The position numbers and the translations under genes were made by a program. A DNA stretch of 64,000 bases from FEN-1219 sp963810755 (lineage in GTDB: Bacteria; Pseudomonadota; Gammaproteobacteria; Steroidobacterales; Rariloculaceae): the NCBI GenBank assembly GCA_963810755.1, contig CAWEOP010000003.1:372001-436000 (forward strand), written 5' to 3'. Below the pieces are notes generated by a model. That model was not told the origin of the DNA, made no database searches, and saw only the letters and a program-made list of their open reading frames with translations. Within the stretch, counting starts at the first letter, position 1. The number at the start of each line of letters is the position of its first letter. Shown here piece by piece: positions 45,177-53,669 of the stretch.

Positions 45177-45912
45177 ATGTGTCTCGTCGTCTTGGGCCTC
45201 GAGGCCTCGGAACGCTACTCCTTGGTGTTCGGCGCGAACCGCGACGAACGGCACGCGCGGCCGAGCGCGGCGGCGGCCTGGTGGCCCGATCAGCCGCAGG
45301 TGCTCGGCGGCCGTGATCTCGTCGCGGGCGGCAGTTGGCTCGCGATCGATCGCCGCGGCAGGCTCGCGGCCGTCACCAATTTTCGCGATCCCTCCGCCGC
45401 CGCGGCGCCGCGCTCACGGGGCGCGCTCGTCGCCGACTACCTGGCAGGTGCGGCATCGCTCGACGACTTCACGGCTGGCGCTGCACGGCCGGTTGGCTGA
45501 CTACGGCCCTTTCAGCATTCTGCTGCTCGACGGCGCCGACCTGCGCTACGTCAGCAACCGCGCGCCGGCCGCTCGACTCGGCCGCGGCGTGCACGCGCTG
45601 AGCAACGCCGCCTACGGGGTCGAATGGCCGAAGGTCCGCAGCGCACGGGCGGGCCTCGAAGCGCTGCTCGCTTCGGACGCACCCGAGGACGGTCTGTTCG
45701 AGCTGCTCGCTCGGCGCGGCCCGCCGACGCACGGCGACGAGCGCTACCGAGCCGCTCACTTCATCGACGGCGAGACCTACGGCACGCGCTCGTCGACCAT
45801 CGTTCTCATCGGTCGCGACGGTGTCGTCACGTTCGCGGAACGATCGTTCGATGCCGCCGCGCGGCTCACGGGCGAGGTGCGCGAGACATTTACGGTGGAT
45901 TCGGCGCGTTGA
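45177..45912 (+). pseudogene. NRDE/TANGO2-family protein, frameshifted
   Basis: The N-terminus MCLVVLGLEASERYSLVFGANRDE is the family signature (Cys2, NRDE), and the following WWPDQPQVLGGRDLVAGGSW is equally typical. The frame runs into a TGA near 45500, but protein similarity continues one frame over from about 45480 (LHGRLADYGPFSILLLDG) to the stop at 45912, ending with the family's ERSFDAAARLTGEVRETF. One base is inserted at about 45474-45486. The intact protein would have about 244 residues. The family is linked to heme handling in some organisms; its bacterial role is unclear. Confidence 0.85.
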
Positions 45913-45952
45913 GTGAGCTCGCCCGGAGTGTGCTCCGCGCGCCGCGTCGAGC

Positions 45953-46639
45953 TTAGGGCCGCACGAGTCCCGTGAGCCATTGACCGATCGCCTCGATCTC
46001 CGCAAGACACACGGAGTGCGGCATCGAATAGACGTGCCAATCGACGGCATACCCTTCTTGCTCGAGTCGGCGCCGCGATTCCTCGGCGAGCGCGAGCGGA
46101 ATCACTGGATCGCTGCTGCCGTGCGCCATGAAGATCGGCAAGCCGGCGCTCGCGGCGCTCTTCTCGCGTGTCAGGGATCCGGCTAGCGGGAGATAGGTCG
46201 ACAGCGCCAGCACGCCTGCGAGCCGCCGTGCCGAACGCAGCGCGAGCTGCAGCGCGATCGCCCCGCCCTGCGAGAACCCCGCGACCACGATCCGGTTCGC
46301 GGGCACGCCGCGTTCGACCTCGCGATCGACGAGCCGCGCGACGGCGGCGGCGCTCGCGCGGATACCGGCGTCATCTTCGGGGGCGCCGTTGAAACCCAAG
46401 ATGTCGTACCAGGCGCGCATCCGCATCCCGCTGTTGATCGTGACCGGTTGGATTGGCGCGTGCGGGAACACGAAGCGCGCGCCGATCCGCAGACCGAGCT
46501 CGGGCACGACCGGCTCGAAATCGTGCCCATCCGCGCCGAGGCCGTGGAGCCAGATCACTGCCAACTCCGCCGGATCGCCGGTCACGATCTCGACGGTCTC
46601 GAGAAGAGGTTCAGTCACGGAGTCCCCTGATTTTTTCAA
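45953..46639 (-). CDS. Carboxylesterase / phospholipase (YpfH/EstB family)
   Basis: 228-residue alpha/beta hydrolase: VIWLHGLGADGHDF, FVFPHAPIQPVTINSG, MRAWYDI, nucleophile elbow AGFSQGGAIALQ, acid in AHGSSDPVIP and histidine in MPHSV. This is the small acyl-protein-thioesterase-like esterase family. Cytoplasmic; the natural substrate is unknown. It is divergent from argR. Confidence 0.94.
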   Translation of the reverse strand: MKKSGDSVTEPLLETVEIVTGDPAELAVIWLHGLGADGHDFEPVVPELGLRIGARFVFPHAPIQPVTINSGMRMRAWYDILGFNGAPEDDAGIRASAAAVARLVDREVERGVPANRIVVAGFSQGGAIALQLALRSARRLAGVLALSTYLPLAGSLTREKSAASAGLPIFMAHGSSDPVIPLALAEESRRRLEQEGYAVDWHVYSMPHSVCLAEIEAIGQWLTGLVRP

Positions 46640-46660
46640 TCGACTAGGCCCTTGCGAGTT

Positions 46661-46686
46661 TGCGCATAGCTGCTACTATATGCGCA
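46661..46686. promoter_or_regulatory. Inverted repeat and promoter of argR
   Basis: TGCGCATA (46661-46668) and its complement TATGCGCA (46679-46686) flank a sequence with an extended -10 (TGCTACTAT, hexamer 46674-46679). The right arm covers the probable start point, which suits a repressor site. The following A+T-rich stretch up to 46697 ends in ATTCA, half of an ARG box, so ArgR autoregulation is possible. Confidence 0.45.
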
Positions 46687-46709
46687 ATTTTATTCACGAC
46701 CTTTCCCCC

Positions 46710-47174
46710 ATGCCCAGCGCAACTCTCGATCAACAGGAGCGGCGGCGAGCCATTGCCCGAATCCTCGACGCGCACCCGATCAATCGGCAAGCGGAGCTGG
46801 TCGAGTTGCTGCGGCAAGAGGGATTTCCGGCGACTCAGTCGAGCGTCAGCAGGGATCTCAGGGATCTCGGCGCGGCGAAGATGAAAAACGGCTACAGCTT
46901 GCCGAAGCCGGCCGAGGTTGACAACGCGCAGGCCCTGCAAGTCGTCGCGGAGTTCGTCCGCGAGATTCGGACCGCCGGCCCGAACCTGCTCGTCATCATG
47001 ACGCAGATCGGCGCGGCGCAGCGCGTCGCGGTCACGCTCGACCGCATCGATTGGCCGGAGATCGTCGGCACGCTATCCGGCGACGACACGATTTTCGTAG
47101 CGACCGTAGGCTCCACTCAACAGCGCCGGCTCAGAGGCCGGCTGCGGCAACATCTGAAGAAGGCGACGCCATGA
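46710..47174 (+). CDS. argR: Arginine repressor
   Basis: 154 residues: winged-helix DNA-binding domain (about 1-75, recognition helix SSVSRDLRDLGAAK), then the oligomerisation and arginine-binding domain (DNAQALQVVAEF, then DWPEIVGTLSGDDTIFVAT). In the known family, arginine-bound hexamers repress arginine genes. Here it is the first gene of the arginine cluster and its stop overlaps the argG start by 4 bases, so it is cotranscribed with its probable targets and likely controls itself. Confidence 0.93.
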   Translation: MPSATLDQQERRRAIARILDAHPINRQAELVELLRQEGFPATQSSVSRDLRDLGAAKMKNGYSLPKPAEVDNAQALQVVAEFVREIRTAGPNLLVIMTQIGAAQRVAVTLDRIDWPEIVGTLSGDDTIFVATVGSTQQRRLRGRLRQHLKKATP

Positions 47175-48410
47175 CCTCTGCTTCGCAAGCTCCCTCCGCC
47201 AAAACATCTGGCTCGGGCCCGATCGTGCTCGCGTTCTCGGGCGGGCTCGATACCTCGTTCTGCATCCCGTGGCTCAAGGAGACCCACAACCGCCCGGTCG
47301 TCACGGTCACGGTGAACTGCGGCGGCATCGACGCTGCCGCCGCGCGGCTCCTCGATGAGCGGGCACGCGCACTAGGGGCGGCCGACCATCGGCTGATCGA
47401 GGCGCGGCCGGAATTCTTCGACCGAGTCATCAAGTACTTGATCATGGGCAACGTGCGGCGCGGCAACATGTATCCGCTCAGCGTCGGCGCCGAGCGCGGC
47501 CTTCAGGCGAGCTACCTCGCGAAGCTCGCGAAGGAGCTCGGCTCGGATACGGTCGCGCATGGCTGCACGGCGGCAGGCAACGATCAGGTGCGGTTCGAGA
47601 TCGTGCTGAAGGCCGTGGCGCCCGAGCTAACGATCCTCGCCCCCGTCCGCGACCAAGGCTGGCAGCGGCCCGCCCAGGTGAAGTACCTCGAGGAGCGCAA
47701 GATGCCCGTGCCGACGCGCGGCTCCGCGTACTCGACGAACCGCGGCCTCTGGGGCGTCACGATCGGCGGCACCGAAACACTCGACTCGAAGGGCAGCATC
47801 CCGGAGTCCGCGTGGGTGCTGTCCGCGGGTGCGCTCGACAAGCCGCAGCCGTTCAGCGAGATCGAGATCGAGTTCGCGCGCGGCGTGCCGGTCGCGCTCG
47901 ACGGTGAGCGGCTCGACCCGGTCGCGCTCATCGAGAAGGTCGAGACGCTCGGCGCGCGCTATGGCATCGGCCGCGGCATCCACTTGGGCGACACGATCAT
48001 CGGCACGAAGGGCCGCGTCGCGTTCGAGGCACCGGCCGCCGAGATCCTGATCAACGCGCACCGCGAGCTCGAGAAGCTCACGCTCACCGGCACGCAAGCG
48101 CGCGTGAAGGAGCCCGTGAGCGCGGAATACGGCCAGTTCATCCACGAAGGCAAGCAGCTCGACCCGGTGTGCCGCGACATCGAGGCGCTGCTCACGTCGT
48201 CGCAGGCGCGCGTGAGCGGCAAGGTGCGCGTGCAGCTGCGCCCCGGGAGCCTGTTCGTGCTCGGCGTGACGTCGCCGCATTCGCTGATGAGCTGTGAGCC
48301 GCGGCAAGTACGGCGAGGCGGCCGGCGAATGGACGCCGGCCGATGCGCTCGGCTTCTCGAAGATCATGGCGTTGCCCGGGATGTTCCACACCCGGGCCGG
48401 AGGGCAGTGA
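47171..48410 (+). pseudogene. argG: Argininosuccinate synthase, frameshift near the end
   Basis: Joins citrulline and aspartate with ATP. ATP pyrophosphatase loop LAFSGGLDTS is near residue 20, and motifs TVNCGG, GCTAAGNDQVRFE and STNRGLWG follow. The start at 47171 overlaps argR by 4 bases. After LGVTSPHSLMS, one extra base at about 48294-48300 shifts the frame; the true end (RGKYGEAAGEW...GMFHTRAGGQ) resumes one frame over and stops at 48410. A reader of this sequence as given would get an altered tail of about 60 residues. Intact length would be about 412. Confidence 0.9.
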
Positions 48411-48411
48411 C

Positions 48412-49485
48412 ATGCGCTCGGTGCTGGTCGACAAAATCGCTTCGGTCGCGATCGCGGCGGATCTCGGCCAAGAGATCCGCGTGAGCGCCGAGATCCCGTG
48501 CGAGGAAGGCGTGCTGATCGCCGTCGAGGTGCTCAACAACAAGTCGCGCTACAACACGCTCGAGCTCACGAGCGGCCGCATGGCCGAGGTGAAGCGCGGC
48601 GACGTCGTCGTCGGCGCGCTCGGGCACCGCAAGGCGCTGTTCGGCTACTCGGGCCACCTGCCGACCGAGCTCAAGCCGGGCGACGTCGTGCAGCTGCTGA
48701 ATCTCGGCGGCGTGATCGGCATCTGCGACTCGATCAATCCGTCGCACGGCGAGCCGTTCGACTGCCGCGTGCTCGGCTGCGTGCTCGACTTCCCGTACTT
48801 GGGCCAACGCGTCGGCGTGCCCGCGCGAGTCGCGACCGAGCCGCTCAACCTCGATGTGCCCCTCGAGACGCACGGCGTTCCGATCGTCGCGATCGCAGGC
48901 ACCTGCATGAACTCGGGCAAGACCGCGGCCGCGTGCGCGATCGTGAGCCGCTTTCGGCATAACGGACTCGTCGTCGACGCGTTCAAGTCGACGGGCGTCG
49001 CGCTGCGTCGCGACATCCTCGCGATGGAGGATTCGGGCGCGCGGCACGTCGCGATGTTCTCCGACTTCGGCATTTGCGCGACAACCTCGAAGAACGCGCC
49101 CGCGCTCACGCGCAGCCTCCTGAACGAGCTCGCGGACGAGAAGCCCGATGCTATTGTCTTCGAGCTCGGCGACGGCCTGCTCGGTGCGTACGGCGTCGAG
49201 GCGATACTCCGCGACAAGGAGATCGTGAGCGTCATCACGTCGCTCGTGCTGTGCGCGAACGATCCCGTCGGCGCCTGGGGCGGTTCGAAGCTCCTGCGCG
49301 AGGAATTCGGAATCGAGCCAACGGTGATCTCGGGCCCAGCGACCGACAACCAGGTCGGCATCGACATCATCAGAGACCGGTCGAACGTCGCCGCGATCAA
49401 CGCCATGACGCATTCGGCCGAGCTCGGCGACTTGCTGCAGCAGAGCATCGGGCTGGGCGACCGGCTCGCGAAGGCGACGGCATGA
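48412..49485 (+). CDS. P-loop protein of DUF1611/DgcN type in the arginine operon
   Basis: 357 residues from 48412, one base after argG; its stop overlaps argC by 4 bases. The N-terminal half (about 1-155) is beta-rich (EVKRGDVVVGALGHRKALFGYSG). The C-terminal half has a P-loop GTCMNSGKTAA and DAFKSTGVALRRDILAMEDSG, with the overall look of the DUF1611 C-terminal domain. Related DUF1611 proteins include DgcN, a D-glutamate N-acetyltransferase. Since argA is missing and the gene lies between argG and argC, I infer that it may make N-acetylglutamate. The family match is from memory and needs a profile search. Confidence 0.7.
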   Translation: MRSVLVDKIASVAIAADLGQEIRVSAEIPCEEGVLIAVEVLNNKSRYNTLELTSGRMAEVKRGDVVVGALGHRKALFGYSGHLPTELKPGDVVQLLNLGGVIGICDSINPSHGEPFDCRVLGCVLDFPYLGQRVGVPARVATEPLNLDVPLETHGVPIVAIAGTCMNSGKTAAACAIVSRFRHNGLVVDAFKSTGVALRRDILAMEDSGARHVAMFSDFGICATTSKNAPALTRSLLNELADEKPDAIVFELGDGLLGAYGVEAILRDKEIVSVITSLVLCANDPVGAWGGSKLLREEFGIEPTVISGPATDNQVGIDIIRDRSNVAAINAMTHSAELGDLLQQSIGLGDRLAKATA

Positions 49486-50549
49486 GCGTCGCGGCAAGCA
49501 CTTATCCCACGATCGTGCTCGGGGGGTCCGGCTACGTCGCAGGCGAGTTCCTGCGGCTGATCGCGGCGCACCCGCAGCTCACGCTCGGCGCCGTCGTGTC
49601 GACGAGCCAAGCCGGTGAGCCCGTAGCCAAGACGTTCGCGCACCTCGCGCCCGCGTACCCGCAAGAGCTGTTCGTTTCGATCGACGCCGTGATCGGGAAG
49701 CTCCGTACGGCTCCTCACTGGCTCGTGCTGTCTGCGGCGCCGCACGGCGCCTCGGCGCAGCTCATCGAGCAGCTGCTCGGCGCGGCCGGCTCCGCGGACG
49801 TCGCGATGACGGTCGTCGACGCCTCGGCCGATTTCCGCTTCGCGGACGCGAGCGCGTGGACAAAGGTTTATGGCCACGAGCACGCGGCGCCCAAGCTGCT
49901 CTCCGAGTTCACGTGCGCCGTGCCCGAGCATCTCGAGAAAATCGAGACGCCGCATGCGGCGCATCCCGGCTGCTTCGCGACAACGATGCTGCTCGGCCTG
50001 GTGCCGCTCGCCGCCGCCGGGCTCGCGGACGAGTTCAACGTGAGCGCGTCACGGGCAGCACCGGCGCGGGCAGAACGCCCGCGCGAGACGACGCATCATC
50101 CCGTGCGCCAGAGCAACCTGTTCGCGTACCAAGCGCTGAAGCACCGGCACGATCCCGAGGTGCGCGCGCTCGTGAAGGCGGCAGCGGGCCGCGACATCGA
50201 TCTGAAGTTCGTGCCCCACTCCGGCCCGTTCGCGCGCGGCATTCACGCGACGATCTTCGCGCGTGCGAAGGAACGCGTGACGCAGGCGCAAGTCGTCGAG
50301 GCTCTCACGGAGTTCTACCGCGGCTCGGAATTCGTGCGCATCGAGCCGGAGCCGCCGCGCGTGAAGGACATCGCGACGACGAACTACTCCGCGCTGCACG
50401 CGCTCGTCGACGGCGACACGATCGTCGTGTGCTCGGTGCTCGACAACTTGCTCAAGGGTGCGGCGGGCGGCAGCATCCAATGGGCCAATCGTTTGCTCGG
50501 GCTGCCCGAAAGCTTGGGATTGACCGCTCCGGCGGCAGGATGGCTCTGA
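49482..50549 (+). CDS. argC: N-acetyl-gamma-glutamyl-phosphate reductase, with an internal out-of-frame patch
   Basis: 355 residues. NADPH loop GGSGYVAGEFLRL, catalytic cysteine in HPGCFATTMLLGL, and HSGPFARGIHATI. Between about 50047 and 50085 the expected VTGSTGAGRTPA is replaced by SRAAPARAERPR, because a G is missing at the left and a C is extra at the right; outside this patch the frame is right. The gene is therefore open but a highly conserved loop is scrambled. It starts in a 4-base overlap with the P-loop gene. Confidence 0.9.
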   Translation: MSVAASTYPTIVLGGSGYVAGEFLRLIAAHPQLTLGAVVSTSQAGEPVAKTFAHLAPAYPQELFVSIDAVIGKLRTAPHWLVLSAAPHGASAQLIEQLLGAAGSADVAMTVVDASADFRFADASAWTKVYGHEHAAPKLLSEFTCAVPEHLEKIETPHAAHPGCFATTMLLGLVPLAAAGLADEFNVSASRAAPARAERPRETTHHPVRQSNLFAYQALKHRHDPEVRALVKAAAGRDIDLKFVPHSGPFARGIHATIFARAKERVTQAQVVEALTEFYRGSEFVRIEPEPPRVKDIATTNYSALHALVDGDTIVVCSVLDNLLKGAAGGSIQWANRLLGLPESLGLTAPAAGWL

Positions 50550-50552
50550 ATC

Positions 50553-51735
50553 ATGAACGCTGCAGCTACGAACGAGATCGCCGCGGTGCACGCGCATCTC
50601 AACGAAGTCTATCCGATGCTTCCGTTCACGCCGGTGAAGAGGCTCCGGCGTGTGGCTCGAGAACGCCGCGGGGCGCCGCATTCTCGATCTCTACGGCGGC
50701 CACGCGGTCGCGGCGCTCGGCTACGGGCATCCGCGCCTGAGCGAGGCGATCGCGCGTCAGGCGCGCGACCTCGTGTTCCAGACGAACGCGCTGCCGCTCA
50801 AGGTGCGCGACGAAGCGGCCGAAGCGCTCGCGGCGTTCGGCCCCGCGGGCTTGGGACGCGTGTTCTTCGTCAACAGCGGCGCCGAGGCGAACGAGAACGC
50901 TCTGCGGCTCGCGCTCAAGGTCACGGGCCGGCCGAAGATCGTGGCGTTCGAGCACAGCTTCCACGGCCGGACGGCCGCGGCGGCCGCGGTCACGTGGGGC
51001 GCGCAGCAATCGTGGTACGGCTTCCCGCGCACGCCGTTCGACGTGCAGTTCGTCGCGCGAGGCGACGTCGCGGCGCTGAACGCCGCCGTCGACTGCGTAC
51101 GACCGCGGGCGTCATCATCGAGCCCGTCCAGGGACTCGCGGGCGCGTTCGACTTCTCGACCGAGTTCATGCACGCGGTGCGCGCCGCGTGCGACCGCGCG
51201 GGCGCGCTACTGATCATCGACGAGGTGCAGACCGGCATGGGCCGGCTCGGCGAAGCGTTCGGCGCGCAGCTGCACCGGGTGCGGCCCGATCTACTCACGG
51301 TCGCGAAGGGTCTCGGCGGCGGGTTCCCGTGCGGCGCCGTGCTGATGCCGCACGAGATCGCGCGCTCGCTCAAGCCCGGCGCGCTCGGCACGACGTTCGG
51401 CGGCGGCCCCGTCGCCTGCGCGGCAATCAAGACCGTGATCGACGTGATCAACGAGGACGAGCTGCTCGCGCAGGTGCGCGAGGTCAGCGCAATGGTGCGC
51501 GCGAAGTGCATCGTCGGCCCCGTCGAGAGCGTTCAGGGCCGAGGGTTCCTGCTGGGCCTCAGGACCAGACCCAAGGCCGCGGCAGTGCGCGACGCGCTGC
51601 TCGCGAAGGACATCTTGACGGGCACGAGCGCCGACCCGCACGTGCTGCGGCTGCTTGCCGCCGCTGATTCTGACCGCCGAGCACGTGCAGCGCTTGGGCG
51701 AAGCTCTGGAGGACTTGACCGATGCAACGCTTTAA
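50553..51735 (+). pseudogene. argD: Acetylornithine aminotransferase, three frameshifts
   Basis: PLP class III aminotransferase forming N-acetylornithine. Segments in three successive frames join into one protein: start MNAAATNEIAAVHAHLNEVYPM, then GSGVWLENAAGRRILDLYGGHAV, VNSGAEANENALRLA and HSFHGRT, then VIIEPVQG, IIDEVQTGMGRLG, PLP lysine in TVAKGLGGG, and an end AEHVQRLGEALEDL. Breaks are at about 50636-50645 (+1), 51091-51105 (-1) and 51653-51657 (+1). Its end overlaps argF' by 14 bases. The intact length would be about 393. Confidence 0.88.
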
Positions 51736-52723
51736 CGACCTCGCCGACTTCTCGCACGCGGAGATCAAGGATCTCATCGCGCTCGCGGCCCGGCTCGACG
51801 CTAAGCCCGAGCCGCGCGCGCTCGAAGGCAAGGTTCTGTCATTGCTGTTCTTGAGCCCGTCGCTGCGGACGCTGTCGTCGTTCCAGGCCGCGATGATCCG
51901 GCTCGGCGGCGGTGCGTTCGTGATCTCGCCCGAGATGTCGATTCACGGCCTCGAGTCGCGCTACGGCATCGTGATGGACGGCGCCGCCGCGGAGCACGTG
52001 CGCGAAGCGATCCCCGTGATCGCATCGTACGGCGACGCGATGGGCGTGCGCGCGTTCGCGGAGCGACGCGATCTCGCCAATGACATCGCGGACAAGGACT
52101 TCCAAGCGCTCACGGCGCTGATCGACAAGCCGTGGATCAACATGGAGTCGGCGATCGACCATCCGTGCCAAAGCCTCGCGGATTGGAAGACTCTCGACGA
52201 GCTCGGCATCCCCGCGAACGGCGGCAAGTTCGTGCTGTCGTGGGCGTACCACCCGAAGCCCCTGCCGCTCGCGGTACCGTCGGCGACCCTCCACATGGCG
52301 GCCATGCGCGGCATGAACGTCGTGCATCTGCGGCCGCCGGGCTTCGAGCTGCCTCCCGCGATCATGGAGAAAGCGCGCAAGGCCGCGGCGAAATCAGGCG
52401 GCAGCGTGACGGAGACCACCGACCGCCGCGAGGCGATGGAAGGCGCGCACGTGATCTACGCGAAGTCGTATTCTTCGACTCGCCACTACGGCGACAAGCT
52501 CGGCGACCAGGCGCTGCGCGAGGAGCTGGTACCCTGGTGCGTCGACGAGCCGTGGTTCGCGAACGCGCGTGCGGACTGCAAGTTCATGCATTGTCTGCCG
52601 GTGCGCCGCGGCGTGGTGGTCGCCGATCGGATCCTGGACGGCCCGCGCAGCGTCGTGATCCAGGAAGCGCGCAACCGCATGGTCGTGCAGATGGCCGTGC
52701 TCTACAAAATGATGAAGGGCTGA
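51722..52723 (+). CDS. argF': N-acetylornithine carbamoyltransferase (AOTCase)
   Basis: 333 residues. The carbamoyl phosphate loop is SPSLRT. INMESAIDHPCQSL, SWAYHPKPLPLAV, YAKSY and MHCLPVRRGV closely follow the Xanthomonas acetylornithine enzyme (INMETITHPCQEL, WTYHPKPL, YAKSW, HCLPLRR) rather than ordinary ornithine carbamoyltransferase. A Glu at the position I align with the acetyl-selecting residue of Xanthomonas (in HGLESRYGIVMDG) argues against a succinylornithine enzyme. It makes N-acetylcitrulline. The frame is intact. Confidence 0.88.
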   Translation: MQRFNDLADFSHAEIKDLIALAARLDAKPEPRALEGKVLSLLFLSPSLRTLSSFQAAMIRLGGGAFVISPEMSIHGLESRYGIVMDGAAAEHVREAIPVIASYGDAMGVRAFAERRDLANDIADKDFQALTALIDKPWINMESAIDHPCQSLADWKTLDELGIPANGGKFVLSWAYHPKPLPLAVPSATLHMAAMRGMNVVHLRPPGFELPPAIMEKARKAAAKSGGSVTETTDRREAMEGAHVIYAKSYSSTRHYGDKLGDQALREELVPWCVDEPWFANARADCKFMHCLPVRRGVVVADRILDGPRSVVIQEARNRMVVQMAVLYKMMKG

Positions 52724-52725
52724 GG

Positions 52726-53664
52726 ATGACGGTCATGACTCGACTCACGACCAACGAGCGCGCGATCGTCGTGACGGCGCTGCGCCACGCGGTTCCATAT
52801 CTGCGCGTCTACAAGCGCAAGGTGTTCGTGCTCAAAGCCGGCGGAGACGCGTTCATTTCGCCCGAGACCACGCGCGCGCTGATGGAGCAGATCGGCATCC
52901 TGCATCAGGTCGGCATCCGCGTCGTGCTCGTGCACGGCGGTGGGCCGCAGTCGACCGCGCTGTCGAAACGGCTCGGCCTGCAGACCACGATGGTCGAAGG
53001 CCGCCGCGTCACCGACGCGCAGACGCTCGAGGTGTCGACGATGGTGCTCAACGGCGAGATCAACACGCGGATCGTCGCGGTGTGCCGCGCATTGGGCGTG
53101 CCGGCGATCGGCGTGAGCGGCGTCGACGGCGGCCTGATCAAGGCAACCAAGCGGCCGCCCGTCAAGCAGGCCTCCGGCGACACGGTGGACTACGGCTTCG
53201 TCGGCGACATCCAGGGGATCGACGCGAGCATCATCTTGAAGCAGCTCGACAACGACCTGGTGCCGATCGTGAGCCCGCTGTCGTCCGACGATCACGGCGT
53301 GCTGCTCAACATCAACGCGGACACGGTGGCGGCCGCGATCGCCTGCGAGCTCAAAGCCGAGAAATTCGTGCTCGCGACCGGCGCGCCGGGAATTCTCGAG
53401 GCCGTCGACGATCCCCGTTCGCTGATCTCGTACGTCGATCGTCAGGGCCTCAAGCGCTTGCGCGACGAAGGCAAGATCTCGGGCGGCATGTTGCCGAAGG
53501 TCGCGGCGATCGAGCGCGCGCTCGCCGGCGGTGTGCCACGCGTGCACGTGATCTCGTACGCACAGCCGGACAGTCTGCTGCTCGAAGTCTTCACGAACGA
53601 AGGAACCGGCACGCTCGTCGTGAACGACTTGGAGCGCCTGCGACCCGAAGAGCAAGCGAGCTGA
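52726..53664 (+). CDS. argB: Acetylglutamate kinase
   Basis: 312 residues. Single-domain kinase: KAGGDAF, VLVHGGGPQ, NGEINTRIVAVCRALG, NINADTVAAAIA, ATGAPGILE and KISGGMLPKVAA. The N-terminal helix (NERAIVVTALRHAVPYLRVY) is the type linked to arginine inhibition in hexameric kinases. In Xanthomonas the kinase is fused to N-acetylglutamate synthase; here that domain is absent. It follows argF' by 2 bases. Confidence 0.93.
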   Translation: MTVMTRLTTNERAIVVTALRHAVPYLRVYKRKVFVLKAGGDAFISPETTRALMEQIGILHQVGIRVVLVHGGGPQSTALSKRLGLQTTMVEGRRVTDAQTLEVSTMVLNGEINTRIVAVCRALGVPAIGVSGVDGGLIKATKRPPVKQASGDTVDYGFVGDIQGIDASIILKQLDNDLVPIVSPLSSDDHGVLLNINADTVAAAIACELKAEKFVLATGAPGILEAVDDPRSLISYVDRQGLKRLRDEGKISGGMLPKVAAIERALAGGVPRVHVISYAQPDSLLLEVFTNEGTGTLVVNDLERLRPEEQAS

Positions 53665-53669
53665 CGACG

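Noticed and set aside
46630..46637. T-rich run upstream of argR as a terminator
   Set aside because: No stable stem directly before it on the plus strand and no plus-strand gene to terminate.
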